Source: Thermochaetoides thermophila DSM 1495
Taxonomy: Eukaryota; Ascomycota; Sordariomycetes; Sordariales; Chaetomiaceae
DNA length: 64,000 bases
Reading direction: 5' to 3'
Assembly: GCF_000221225.1 (NCBI RefSeq)
Contig: NW_006383034.1
Span: forward strand, 1,984,001 to 2,048,000
The notes under the pieces were generated by a model. That model searched no databases and was not told the origin of the DNA. It worked only from the letters and a program-made list of their open reading frames with translations. Position numbers and translations under genes: made by a program. Positions 21,621-33,500 of this stretch are shown piece after piece; the first letter of the stretch is position 1, and the number at the start of each line of letters is the position of its first letter.

Positions 21621-22483
21621 CTTAGAGAGGATTAAAGCTTCCGAGAGGCTTCTGTCAGAAGCAATCGGTGGTCGGAAGTGATAAAGTCAAGGCACTGACA
21701 CTTAGGTTGTCAGTGTCTCCGGAGGTTGCAGAGTCAAAAGCTAGGTCCCTTACCCCCGGAACAACACAGCGTCATCAAGAAAGAATTCAAACTTTGGATA
21801 CTTCTTCCAAGATTATGTTGATTAAGACGAATTTAGCAGCAAAAACTTCTCAGCACACCAATGAGTTGAAATTTTGCCTTCAAAAGCATGGATAATGATT
21901 GCTTGTGACAAGAGACTAACAGGACCCAAAGGGAAGTGTGATGTTGCTCCCAAAGCTTGCGTGGAAGCCTCAAGGAAATGGCTTCCCTCCTCGCCATCCA
22001 CACTGTGCAACTTCCAGCTCGTGCAGTTGCTCTCTCCATTCTTTCCCTGTTGACCCGCTAAAGGCTGTTGGCAATTTGCTGATTCTTGCCTCGGAGAGCT
22101 TGCTGCCGCACCTCGCAAAATGTCGGCCAACAAAACAAAGCTGTCGACTCCCACTCGATGAAACCCTCCAGTGAGATCAGCCAGCTGTGCGTCGGCCGCG
22201 ACTGTCTGTGATGTTGTTCCCATCGCTTTTGTCTAATGCATCCATCCGGCTCAGCCAGTGACGCTCCAGAAAATGATCAATGTACCTTCACTGCCAATAA
22301 CCACTCTGACCCTTAAGGGCATGAAGATCCCCTTCTACGTTTCTCGCTTTTTTTCAATCCAACATTTGCCATCGTCTTATTGAAAAACTTCCATTACGTT
22401 CAATTGTACGGCTTTTGGCCAAATTTCTACTCTCCATTGTCCGTCCTATATTAGTCGCTATTGTCATCACGACTTCCATGCTT
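21621..22483. other. Intergenic with one doubtful ORF
   Basis: A minus-strand ATG frame of 133 codons (22223-21822) starts MGTTSQTVAADAQLADLTGG. It has no recognisable domain and could be a small gene or a first exon for the membrane-protein locus below it. Not called. Nothing else seen. Confidence 0.4.
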
Positions 22484-23990
22484 ACCCGCAAACGCCTTTC
22501 CACGGGCGCGCAATCTGGCGCATTGAAAAAGAATCGAGATTGTCCTTTGTCCCCATGGACGCCGCCACCACCTTAGCCGTTGCCGAGCATGCTTCTGCTG
22601 CTGAGAACCCCCCCCTTCAGGGGCCTTTGCTCCCTAAACTGCTGCTTCTTAGGCTCCGGCCGATGCGGGAGTGCGCCCCGTGTCCCCGAGAAAGCTCTGG
22701 TCCGCGGTCTCGGGTTCGAACGAAGAATGCTGACATAGAGTACCGGGAACTCATTACTGAGGATCCAGTCAAGGCGTACAGCTGTATGTGCCTATGCCAA
22801 CCTCCTTTCACCAAGGCCGAGGAGGAAGAGGAAGAGGAGGGCGGTGTGAATCCTCGCGAGGGTAAATCCGACGGCAGTAAAACGTTCATGTGGAAGAAGC
22901 CGGCCGATGAACACCCAAATCACCCGTGGAATATGACCAATACTGGGAAGTAGAGTGTTCCACAAGCAGTTTATCTATTACAGGCTGCGCGTGCCGGACT
23001 TCCGCATGTATACGTTCAATGATCATAAGGGTTATGGTCTTATTGAAATGCTCCAAAACATCTTCCTCAACTATGAGAAGGCCAGAAAAGTCGGCAACTG
23101 GAAGGTAATGGCTTAACAAGCCTTAATTCTCTTAGTCGAGGCCTAAAAGGTCGATCGACCACATGTGGTAATGGGACCACCCTCGGCTGGCTCGGAGGCC
23201 TCGAAACAAAGAGCAGTGAGCTGTTTGCGAGGCCTTGGGATGCTTCCTGCAGAGGGATGTTTCGCTCGCTGTCACACAGCACGTCTCCCTCAAGCTCCTT
23301 TCACAACTCGATTGTGAAATATTGACACCTGAATCAGGAGTAATGGTAGTTATATAGCCGACGCAACCTACCAACTCTGCATCCGCGCGTTTCTGGCTAT
23401 GCTGACCCAACTTGAGCGGGACAACCACATCGCCAGTACTAAGAACCTGAACTCCATCATGGCCTGCTACATCGCGACGGCCAAGAAGCTGCGTCCCTAT
23501 GGTATCCTTCGCAGCAGTTGCCTCCAGGCCTTCGGCCTCGCCATGGACAAGAAAATGTAATCCATGCCGCTTCAATGATCATCTCTGTACCTACGCCCAC
23601 AAGCTCAACGCCCAGCTCGTCTACCTGGTCAAACATTCACCCCGCTCACTAAGGAGGCTGACCTACCGCTGCTGGCATCCAACTTGAGTCCCAGGGCTGA
23701 TCCCTTCAACTAGGTCAAGGGCTCAATGCATAAACCAAATATCCCAGCGGCGCCATGACCTGGATGGCGAGCACGACCGTCCACAGAGCCGGGTGGATCG
23801 ATATTAGTGGCGAAAATCTTGATCACACGTCGTGGACGAGTGAGTGGCGGGCAGTGTAGAGTTTTGGAAGGGCGCGTTCCCGGAAGAAGTGAGGAATGCC
23901 CTGAAGGAGGGCAAAGTGCTGACCATCCGGTTAAGGCGACGATTCTGCAGGAGATGAGAGAGTTTTTGTGTCTTTATTTCAGGTAGCGAT
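22484..23990 (+). pseudogene. Frameshifted remnant of a fungal protein-coding gene of unknown function
   Basis: Open blocks follow one another in different frames. Block 1 is 22484-22579 (ATG, MLTRKRLSTGAQSGALKK). Block 2 is about 22540-22953 and contains CMCLCQPPFTKAEEEEEEEG and KPADEHPNHPWNMT. Block 3 is 22955-23116 (VFHKQFIYYRLRVPDFRMYT, then GYGLIEMLQNIFLNYEKA). Block 4 is about 23349-23559 (FLAMLTQLERDNH, ACYIATAKKLRPYG). A possible further block near 23870-23950 reads FWKGAFPEEVRNALKEGK. Order and spacing look like one ancestral gene, broken by several shifts and stops with no plausible introns at the junctions. The CxC...HPxHPW pattern resembles uncharacterised Pezizomycotina proteins from memory; function unknown. 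Confidence 0.55.
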
Positions 23991-24999
23991 TGAAATCGTG
24001 TGTCACCACTGACAAACGATCTGCTTTCCCCTTGAACAATGCTAACAAATGAACCAAGAACAATTCCTTCGGGTTTCTGTTTTGACCTAGAAGCCAGCCA
24101 GCCATAAGAATCTGATATAAGTCCCATGCATTCCGAAATAAGGTCCCCGAGAATCCGGCCGAATACAAACTACAGAAGCACTCTCATTTCTCGGCGTGGA
24201 GTTTTGTTCAAGTAATCAGGATTGGGGTTGGTATGGAGAGACGGCGCCAAGTCTCGAGAGCACCACCAAGGCGTCATCTCAGATCTGCAACCCTAACGCA
24301 ACTTCATCTCGACATTGCCCTGAGGTTCATCCATGAATTACTGTAACTTCTTACAGATGTCAAAATTGAAAAGCTAATTACTCCTGTTATTAACTACCAT
24401 AGCACCAGCATGTTGTCTCGCGGTTCACATGGCGCGATTTCTGCTTCCTTTCGATCCCCCCCTCAACCCCTTCGAAGGGACACCGGGGAGCAGTCAGTTG
24501 GGGATGACTGAAAGGCAATACTTGAAGGCACTACAGCTCTTCGAGAAAGTATTTTCAAGGACTTGAAACAGTGGAAGATACCAGGATTACTCATGATGGG
24601 ACTTCCCTTTGCTCCTCAAGCTTACTGGGAGAGAGAAGGGCGAGGCTGGTTTTAGGCAAGTACTCGATCTTCACTTGTTCATCTTCTTTCACAATCTGGC
24701 TATGTAAATGGAAATTATCAGAATAGGAAGGAGCGTTAATTGCAAACTAAGAAGAAAACCAGAAACTAAGAAATGCAGACATCTTTGAACTGAACCCATA
24801 TGCAAAGCTCTGTCTATGGCCCCTTTCCAATGAGAACCCTACCCTCAACTTCTTCATGCCAATCACCAACGCTTGTGAAGCTCATCCATCTAGATGCCAG
24901 TTATTCCTAATGCTCAAAGACCAAATATTGCCATAAGGGAAAGGAAGAAGCCAATCAAATCCCCCAAGCCAATCCCATCGCTTCAGTCCTCGTTGTGGC
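23991..24999. other. Intergenic
   Basis: No supported gene. Minus-strand frames at 23804-24168 overlap the end of the pseudogene and show no domain. AT-leaning near 24350-24420. Confidence 0.5.
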
Positions 25000-25608
25000 T
25001 TAGAAGCCACCCAGAGGGTTAGGATTCGGGATCCGCCAACCACCACGGACGCCACCAGCTGGCAGCCCAGGCGGAGGGGGAACCTTAGCGGCCTCTTGAC
25101 GGAACTTCTCCAGCGTAAACGGCGTGTCAAACCGCTGGTTAATCACACCAACCATGCCCCTCTGGCAGTGCCCGCCACCGCCGGGCTGACCGCAGTAGTA
25201 CCAAATTGGCTTGTCGTCCTTGACCTCAATCTGGAAGACCTCTTCGCTCTGGCACAAGGATCCATCCGGGTTTGGTGTGACGGGGAAGAAGCCGCTGAAG
25301 AAGGAGTTCGGGGCCGCAGGGTCGACGTCGCTACGCGGACGGCAGGGCGCGTTGAAGGCCGCTTCGACGACGGAGTGGTTGGCGGGAAGGAAGTGGAACT
25401 CGACGATGCTACCGACTTCGGCAACCACGTTTTCGGGATCGAAGCGCAGTTGTCCGCCCCGGCCGGCAACTACGGTGTGGGTGATGCGCGGCGCGGTGTA
25501 GGTCTTGGTTGGGGCGCCCGGCCAGTTGTGGTATGTTGGGGCGGGGGCCGGAGCCGCAAGGGCGCTGGCGGCCAGGGTGAGGAGGGTGGTGAGGGTGGTG
25601 AAGTACAT
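25000..25608 (-). CDS. Secreted cupredoxin-domain protein
   Basis: Single exon, 202 aa. Signal peptide residues 1-19 (MYFTTLTTLLTLAASALAA). A plastocyanin-like beta-sandwich follows from about 42 (THTVVAGRGGQLRFDPENV) to about 158. The expected type-1 copper ligands are present: His78 in PANHSV, Cys139 in WYYCG, His147 in GGHCQ and Met152 in RGMVG. Cys88 and Cys119 may form a disulfide. The tail is Pro/Gly-rich (KVPPPPGLPAGG...) with no GPI signal, so the protein is probably released. This is a common family in filamentous fungi, of unknown partner, sometimes called extracellular Ser-rich or blue-copper proteins. All ligands being kept suggests it binds copper. Confidence 0.88.
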   Translation of the reverse strand: MYFTTLTTLLTLAASALAAPAPAPTYHNWPGAPTKTYTAPRITHTVVAGRGGQLRFDPENVVAEVGSIVEFHFLPANHSVVEAAFNAPCRPRSDVDPAAPNSFFSGFFPVTPNPDGSLCQSEEVFQIEVKDDKPIWYYCGQPGGGGHCQRGMVGVINQRFDTPFTLEKFRQEAAKVPPPPGLPAGGVRGGWRIPNPNPLGGF

Positions 25609-25787
25609 TTTGGTTGTTGTTATGTTTTGTTGGTGAAATGGAGTGTGATGAGAGGAAGTTATGGGGAGTCAAGAGACTTCAAGCTTGAGTGTTGAGCGTG
25701 TCTTGGGTGTTTCCTGTCTTGTTTTCTTGAAGATGCTCTAAGTGATGGCGATGAGACAGACCCTTCAACACAGGACTTAACGCATCC

Positions 25788-25796
25788 TTATATACA
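25788..25796 (-). promoter_or_regulatory. TATA box of the cupredoxin gene
   Basis: Read on the minus strand, TGTATATAA followed by GG lies about 180 bp upstream of the cupredoxin start, a normal distance for a TATA box plus leader. Positional inference. Confidence 0.35.
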
Positions 25797-27633
25797 CCAA
25801 ACACACTTTACAAAATCATACCAAAATTATTTATCATCACCACTATAATCAGCAGCAAGCAGCAAACATAGCCCTATCCTCCAGCATCCATTCCCGGATC
25901 TCACGGCATCCGTCCGTCTCCAGCCCCATCCATGAAAAGAGGCCCAGCCTGTCTGTCGGTCATCTCAGTAACAGCAGCATCTAACATTAGACATTACACA
26001 CAGAGACATCAAGCAGATGATCTCAGCCGAGCCTGGCTCGGCTTGGGAAGTCAGGCTTGACTATCTTCTGTGTTGTTGGCAGCCCGCGTACTTTCGGGCT
26101 AGCTGTTCAGCACACCTCCAAAACGGCTACTGCACTACGACATAACCTACACAATTACCAGTTACTCGGAACCGGGAAGATGACCATCCGGGGAAATTTT
26201 GCTTGTCAGCTCACCACCACCAGCTTGGCTTAGCCTAACTTCGCCTCACTTCGTCTAGCCTTGGCCTGGAGTTAGGCCAGCTGGAGGGCGGCAGAAAAAG
26301 GTGAGGACGGGAAGTTCCACATGGAAAATGCCATTGGCACGGATTTGGCATGCAAAGCTTAGATTTTGGGCGAAACATGTCACGATGGAGGGTGGGTAGC
26401 TAGACACCATCATTGGCGGGGTAGGCAGAGCCGGACCGTTTTTATTTTAGTATTACTACACCACATGCAGAGCAAAGATCTGGCATGCGGCAAGTATGCA
26501 GTGTAAAATGGTGTTGGCCTGGTTTTTGGGCCAAACTTAGCTTTGGGTGTGTGGGTGTGGCTTCGCGCGCTGTTGGGCGGGAATGGCGGCTGTGCAAGTG
26601 TTTGTGTAACTAACATGCAGATGAATTTCTTTGTTTAGCGGGTGGCTTTCAGACCGCATATTGTTGTCATGCAGAGGAAATATATTGAATTTGGGCATTT
26701 TATGTTAACTGGCCGGATGCGATTCGCTGAGCTGGAGGATGGGGCAGCAGAGCATAGCTAAGGACGGTGTGCTGTTTGCTGGGGCTTTGGTTCGTGGGAC
26801 AGCCGGATTGCCGGATTCCGAACAAGCGAATGGGAGTTTAGTTAGATTGAGGCGATTGGTGGGAAATGGTATGATAAGAGTCGGATGGTTAGTGAAAGTT
26901 CAAGGTGAGTTAAGCGATGTTGTGTTTCGGAGAAGAGATCATGCGGATGAGAAAAGTAAGTTAACGGCAAAGGATATCAGTGGAATTTCTTCCATACTTT
27001 TGTTGAGATGGTGTTGAAGAATTATGCTATGCTATTCCATGATTACTACGCTATTTCCTTCGGGAAAAAAAATTGAGCATCTCAGGTCAACTCTTCTCAA
27101 TTCCATGTTTGCGAACGACTTGGGCGTCGGTACTGTAATTGAGTCCAAAAATATTATGGGATCTTGGGCATCCATCTGGAATGGCCTACGAAATCCTAGT
27201 ATGTAAGCTCAGCTTACCAAACGCGTATATCCCGGGAAGCCATCAGGCTTGCTTCGGCAAGGTACGTTTGAGCACCGGTCATACAAATGACAAAACAAAA
27301 TGACAAGCCAATGGAATGAGGCTAACACTTCTGGAGAGACAATTATCAATCCTGTGGAAGCCTAATGAAATTTCAACACACATCATGGTTAGCTCGGATG
27401 GTCAAGGATACAAGCAGACCAAGAAGTCTTGGATTAAGCTTAATGCTCCTTCAAGAGAGTCACCATCACACCGGGACCGAAAGCGCAATAAGATCTAAAA
27501 TTGTATCCAAAGCTATGTACGAGAAGTGGAGAACTATGTACGTTGAAATATGTGACAGTGAATGGTCATGGTCATGAGTGAGGCTATGTGTTGCTCAACG
27601 CAAGGTTGAAGGATCACAGGTTGATCATTGTGC
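25797..27633. other. Intergenic, promoter of cupredoxin gene and 3' side of GH45 gene
   Basis: No supported gene. Holds a perfect 9-bp inverted repeat at 26025-26043 and clustered AGCCT/AGGCT-like words at 26225-26290. Plus-strand frames at 26739-27017 and 27316-27577 lack features. Confidence 0.5.
26025..26043. repeat. Perfect short inverted repeat, 9-bp arms, 1-bp centre
   Basis: AGCCGAGCC-T-GGCTCGGCT about 420 bp upstream of the cupredoxin gene start. Could be a dimeric-factor binding site or chance. Confidence 0.45.
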
Positions 27634-28745
27634 TTACAAGCTGCGTAATGTTAGCTGCTGATCACGCCCAGAGACAGAACCGTATAAGACATACCACTGC
27701 GAGTACCAGTCATTCAGCTTGGTGCAAGTGGTGCCCGAGACGCAGGTAGTGCAGCCAGTGAAGCCAATGCCGCCGCACTGAGCCCACTTTTGAGAGGTGC
27801 AGCCACCAGGGTTGCTAGTCGGCACAGAAGCCTGCGAGCTGCTGGAGGTCGGCTGCTGCGGCTGCTGCGACTGTAGGAAAATTATCGTTAGCAAGGAGAT
27901 CATCCAAGTGTATCCTTGGCCTCCGTAAGAATAAGACTTACAGTCGAGGTGGAGGTAGGAGCAGCGCTGCTGCTGCTGGGGCTGTCTCCCGAAGGAGGAG
28001 TGAAGACGGGGTAGTTGCCGTCGTCATTGCGCTTGCAGCCGGTGCGGGCAACAAGCTCGGAAGGACACTGGACGCGCTCGAAGGTGAAGTTCGGGTTGTC
28101 AGCGTTCAGGAACCAGTCGAAGCGCCAGTAGCAGCCAGGCTTGAGGGCATCCGGGAAGCTGTCGCACTGGCTGCGCGACGAGATCCCGCCGTACCGCTCG
28201 CCGGGCAGACCGCCGAACTGGGGCGTGCAACCATCGAAGATACCAACGCCTCCACCTGGGATGTTCAGGTCGAAATGGTTGTTGCCAAGGTCACCGCCCG
28301 TGCTGGTCGACTGGACAACCATGACCTTGCCGGCCACGGGCCCCGAGGTGAAGGTGAGCCTAAAGTGCATTAGCCGAGATCCCTTGGCTATTCTTGGAAA
28401 CGCAAGAACTCACTTGTAGCAAGCGCAGCACCATGAAGCCTCGTTACCGCCGGCAATGTTGGTGGCAGCGAAGCCGTACGAGAATTGGTCGTTGACAGCC
28501 CACGGGGTCTGGTCGGCGCAAGAATAGGCCGGACCGCCCTCGCAGCCAGACTTGGCACCGAAGTCATAGATGCGGTTGAAGTTGCGGTCACAGGCGAAGA
28601 CGGGTTGGCTCACAGCAGCCTTGCCGGGCCACGAGCAAGAAGGCTTGCAGCAGTCCCAGTACCTAGTGGACTTGCCGTCGGCAGCCAGGACAGTGAAGGG
28701 GAGAGCAGCCGCAAGGGCGGTACGGAGAACAGGAGTCGACCGCAT
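27634..28745 (-). CDS. GH45 endoglucanase with C-terminal CBM1
   Basis: Extracellular beta-1,4-endoglucanase acting on amorphous cellulose. Four exons: 28745-28414, 28359-27942, 27870-27695 and a terminal 7-nt exon 27640-27634. The sum is 933 nt, 310 aa. Signal peptide 1-21. The GH45 signature TRYWDCCKPSCSW carries the catalytic base Asp31. NHFDLNIPGGGVG carries the catalytic acid Asp141 (by analogy with Asp10 and Asp121 of the Humicola insolens enzyme). GCYWRFDWFLNADNP and LVARTGCKRNDDGNYP complete the domain. A Ser/Pro/Gln linker leads to a CBM1 (CTSQKWAQCGGIGFTGC...CTKLNDWYSQCL). The final intron (GTATGT...TTACGCAG) must be removed to give the CBM1 ending YSQCL; reading through it loses the last Cys. 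The catalytic domain is very close to Sordariales GH45. Confidence 0.96.
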
Positions 28746-30507
28746 TCTGAAGCTCGTCTGGGGTGCTCAGACTTTTACGGACGTGAGTGAGGAGATATCG
28801 ATGGGACGTTTATCACTGGAGAGCCAAGGACAACAAACACGACAGAGGGATAGCTTCCATCATATACAGCTTTTATACACCTTGGGATAGCAATCTAGCG
28901 CCATCCTTCAAGCCCGGTTTTCAGCCCATGACTGCAGCAGCCCCAGGTCGAGGGAACGCGGGGACCGTGACAACCAGGTACGCATAGCGGATCACAGCAG
29001 ATCGGCGAAAGGGCCCTAGACGAGATGGTGTTTGCCAAACGGGGAGAACAAGGAGCTCGGAGGGCGGTAGAATCCCGCCAAAATGGCATCAAACAGGCGC
29101 CTAACCGGGATTACAACGTTCAATGCAGCAAGCCAAGTTGTTCCAATGAAACAAAAGCGTTCCACTTTCCCGGAAGCTGGTCCGGCAGCGCCGTGGATGT
29201 GTGTCTGTTTTGGGTAATAGCGGGGGTAGCGCCGCGACCAGGCACACGGGGGCACGGCTTGAAGATAGGGCTCCGTGCGCTCGGAATGCCGGAGCGAATT
29301 CCTGGGATGGAGACGTTGGGAATAAGAGCCGCGTAGATCGACGCCAAGCGGCAGAGCGCTGTATTGACGACACGGTTACTGTGAAGATATTCCGACCGCG
29401 GCGGGAAAGCACGTAGGCGGTGGAAGACTAGTTTTTTAGTTGGGAGTAAAGTGAAGGGCTGGTGGCTGTCGCAAAATCATCCCGACTGTCATCTCACTTG
29501 GGGTCCTTCATTGCATCAAGTTCTCAGGGGTGCAGCAATCAGGGCTGAGCATCATGTGAGCGTAGAGACGGGAAGTATTCGACGAGAAACTCATCAAGAA
29601 TTGGCCTATCGTAGTGCTTTATAGAGGTTGACGCGTCGCTCATGTCGTGTGAGGGGCCAAAGATGGAATCCGGAAGAAAATCTTGGGATGGACACGGGAT
29701 TCGATGCATCCCCGCGTTGCATTGGGCGATGGGTGAGCTCAGGTCGGCTTTGCGATCCGAGCTTTTGAAAACTAAGGATGCTTCTCCACAAAGCTTGGCT
29801 CAACGTTCTGGCTGCCGAAAAACGGCCAACGAGGGGACGCATGGACTAGCGTAGCCACTCCACAAGCCACAAAACTGAGCCTCATCACAAACCCGTGGTT
29901 TCGGAAGATCTCTTTACCGAAACTCCGGCTTCTCCCCCACACCGTTTTCACCTCGGTGTGCTCGGTGCGCTGACGCGACACAAGCACGGGCCCGCCGCAG
30001 CTGGCACCCCACTTTTAGCCCAAAAAGGCTAGCGAGCTGGCCGCGTCGCTCCAGTCTTTCAGCCTCCCGCAGGCGGAAAATCGCCTGGTGTCGCTTCTCC
30101 TCGACAACCTCTCAACACAAACCGCGACCATCACTTCGGCCGCGGCCAGCTCTAGCCGCGATTGCTACAATATTGTCCCATCTCTTCGTGCTTGTCGAAA
30201 TCACGTCGATTGCGGGCACTCGATTGATGCGAGGAAGCCTTTGCGCCGGCGTTTGATGCGCGCGCTCGCCTGCGGTGGCGATTTCTAAGCTGCACTCGTT
30301 GATTTCGTTCTTCATCACGAGACGACCACTTCAAATCAGCATTACAATTCCTGCATAGAATTCTGATTTAATTTTCGTATCCCGACACATACCCTGCAAA
30401 AGCCAAAATTTCCCCCGCCGATTCCCATCTCTCTCTACTCTTTTCCCTCAAGTTTCCATTGTACCCGACCGGATTGGACCGCCACATTCTGATTGCCAGC
30501 TTCCACA
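28746..30507. other. Divergent promoter region between GH45 and RPB2
   Basis: 1.76 kb with no supported gene. Frames of 60-100 codons on both strands lack ATGs, domains or splice logic. A pyrimidine-rich stretch precedes the RPB2 start (30410-30470). Nothing else seen. Confidence 0.5.
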
Positions 30508-33500
30508 ATGGCCGACTACTCGACTCAAGGCGGCCAGCCATATGGCGACTACGCCGATACCTACGAAAACGACGATAATTATGAAAATACCGGCGGCTAC
30601 GACGATGGAGCTGGCTACGGCGGCGACGATAGTATCACACCCGAGGATTGCTGGGAGGTAATTTCGGCCTACTTCGACAAGAACGGCCTAGTGTCACAAC
30701 AGATCGACTCGTTCAACGAGTTCACCCAGAGTACAATCCAGTCCCTCGTGAACGAATATGCCCATTTGACGCTCGACCACCCGAACCCCGGAGACGATGA
30801 AGGCCGCGACATTGCCATGCGGCGATATGACATCCACTTCCAGGATGTTCTGCTTTCGAAGCCGACCCTTACCGAGACGACTGGCGAGACGACATTCCTT
30901 CTTCCCTATGAATGTCGTGACCGCAACCTGACTTACTCTGCTCCTATGTACTGCAAAGTGACGAAGCGGGCGCGAATTGCCATTAATGAGCCGATCCCCT
31001 ATCACGAGCTGGACGATGAGCAACGCGAGCACTTAGCCAAGACTGGCGAGCACCCGACGACGATCCGCTGGGAGGAAGAGGACACCGGGCCTCGTGAAGC
31101 ACCACGCGATGGGCCTCTTAAGGGAGATAAGGACAAGGCCGATTACATCTTCCTTGGCAAGCTGCCCATTATGGTGAAATCCAAGGTGTGCCATTTGTAC
31201 GGCGAAGACGATGATTCCCTCTTCCTGCTCAATGAGTGCCCGTACGATCAAGGAGGTTACTTCATCATTAATGGCAGCGAGAAGGTGCTCATCGCACAGG
31301 AGCGCTCCGCGGCCAATATTGTTCAGATTTTCAAGAAGCCACCGGGTGGTAGCGTCGCATACGTCGCCGAGATCCGCAGCGCCCTTGAGAAGGGCTCGCG
31401 TCTCATCTCATCGCTGCAGATGAAGCTACACACCAAGGCCTCGCCGGAAAAGGGTCGCCTTGCTAATACTGTCAGCGTAACGTTGCCTTATGTCCGAGAG
31501 GACATCTCGCTTGCCATCGTCTTCCGCGCGCTTGGTGTCGTCTCCGATGAGGATATTCTAAACCACATCTGCTACGACCGCACCGATACCCAGATGCTTG
31601 AGGCTCTTCGCCCGTGTATTGAAGAAGCTTTCTGCATCCAGGACCGTGAGGTCGCCCTGGATTTCATCGGCAAACGTGGTAATGGTAACGCCGGGCAGAA
31701 CCGCGTGAACCGTATTCGCGCCGCCAAGGACCTTCTTCAGAAGGAGATGCTCCCGCACATCTCTCAGTCGGAAGGCTGCGAGACGCGTAAGGCTTTCTTC
31801 CTCGGTTACATGGTCCACAAGCTCCTCCAGTGCGCTCTTGGTCGTCGTGACCCCGATGACCGTGACCACTTCGGCAAGAAGCGTCTGGATCTGGCTGGTC
31901 CCCTGCTAGCTAAGCTGTTCCGTGGTGTCATCCGCCGCATGACACAGGATCTTATGTCTTACATGAAGCGCTGTATCGACACTAACAAGAACTTCTCTTT
32001 GGCGCTGGGCATCAAGCACTCGACCCTCACAAACGCGCTGAAGTACTCGCTGGCTACGGGCAACTGGGGTGAGCAGAAGAAGGCCATGAGCTCTACTGCA
32101 GGCGTTTCCCAGGTGCTCAACCGTTACACGTTCGCCTCGACCCTGTCACACTTGCGGCGCACTAACACGCCTATCGGTCGTGATGGTAAGCTGGCCAAGC
32201 CCCGTCAGCTTCACAACACCCACTGGGGTCTAGTGTGCCCTGCCGAGACTCCCGAGGGTCAGGCTTGTGGTCTCGTCAAGAACCTGTCTCTCATGTGCTA
32301 CGTGAGCGTTGGTACGCCTGCGGAGCCTATCATCGAATTCATGATTGCTAGGAACATGGAGGTGTTGGAAGAGTACGAGCCACTGCGGTACCCTAACGCC
32401 ACCAAGGTGTTCGTCAACGGGACGTGGGTTGGCGTTCACCAAGATCCCAAGCATCTCGTGTCCCTGGTCCAGGGCCTGCGCCGCAAGAATATTATCAACT
32501 TCGAGGTGTCGTTGGTCCGGGACATCCGCGACCGAGAGTTCAAGATCTTCTCTGATGCTGGTCGCGTCATGAGGCCACTCTTTACTGTTGAGCAAGAAGA
32601 CAACGGCGAGAATGGTGTCGAGAAGGGTCAGCTGCTGCTCAAGAAGGAGCACATTGCGCGGTTGGAGCGCGACAAGGAGCTTGGCAAGTACCACCCAGAC
32701 TACTGGGGTTGGGATGGTCTGTTGAAGTCGGGTGCTGTCGAGTACCTGGACGCCGAAGAGGAAGAGACGGCCATGATCTGCATGACCCCCGAGGACCTTG
32801 ACATGTACCGCCTGACCAAGCTCGGCTTCCAAGTGCATGACAATTCAGGCGTCGGCAATAACCGCATCCGTACGAAGATGAACATGACGACGCACGCGTA
32901 TACCCACTGCGAGATTCACCCCAGCATGCTTCTCGGTGTCTGCGCAAGTATCATTCCTTTCCCCGATCATAACCAGTCGCCCAGAAATACGTATCAGTCT
33001 GCCATGGGTAAACAAGCGATGGGTTTCTTCCTCACCAACTACTCGCACCGCATGGACACTATGGCGAACATTCTCTACTATCCTCAGAAGCCGCTGGCGA
33101 CGACACGGTCCATGGAATTCCTCAAGTTCCGTGAGCTGCCTGCCGGTCAGAATGCTATCGTGGCTATCTTGTGCTACTCGGGTTACAACCAAGAAGACTC
33201 GGTCATTATGAACCAAAGCAGCATCGACCGCGGTCTCTTCCGCAGTTTGTTCTTCCGTTCGTACACGGATTGCGAGAAGCGCGTCGGTATCAACATCGTC
33301 GAGATGTTTGAGAAGCCCAACAGGACTGAGACGCTGCGCATGAAGCATAGTACATACGATAAGCTCGATGCCGACGGTATCGTTGCGCCGGGCACGCGTG
33401 TGTCGGGCGACGACATTATTATTGGCAAGACTTGCCCGATCAACCCGGAGAATGCTGAGCTCGGCTCAAGGACGGCTCAGCATGTCAAGCGCGACGTATC

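Noticed and set aside
21822..22223. 133-codon ATG frame on the minus strand
   Set aside because: Possible but unsupported; no domain, no partner exon with proven phase.
32230..33348. Long antisense frames inside RPB2 (202 and 167 codons)
   Set aside because: Shadows created by the strong codon bias of RPB2; no independent evidence.
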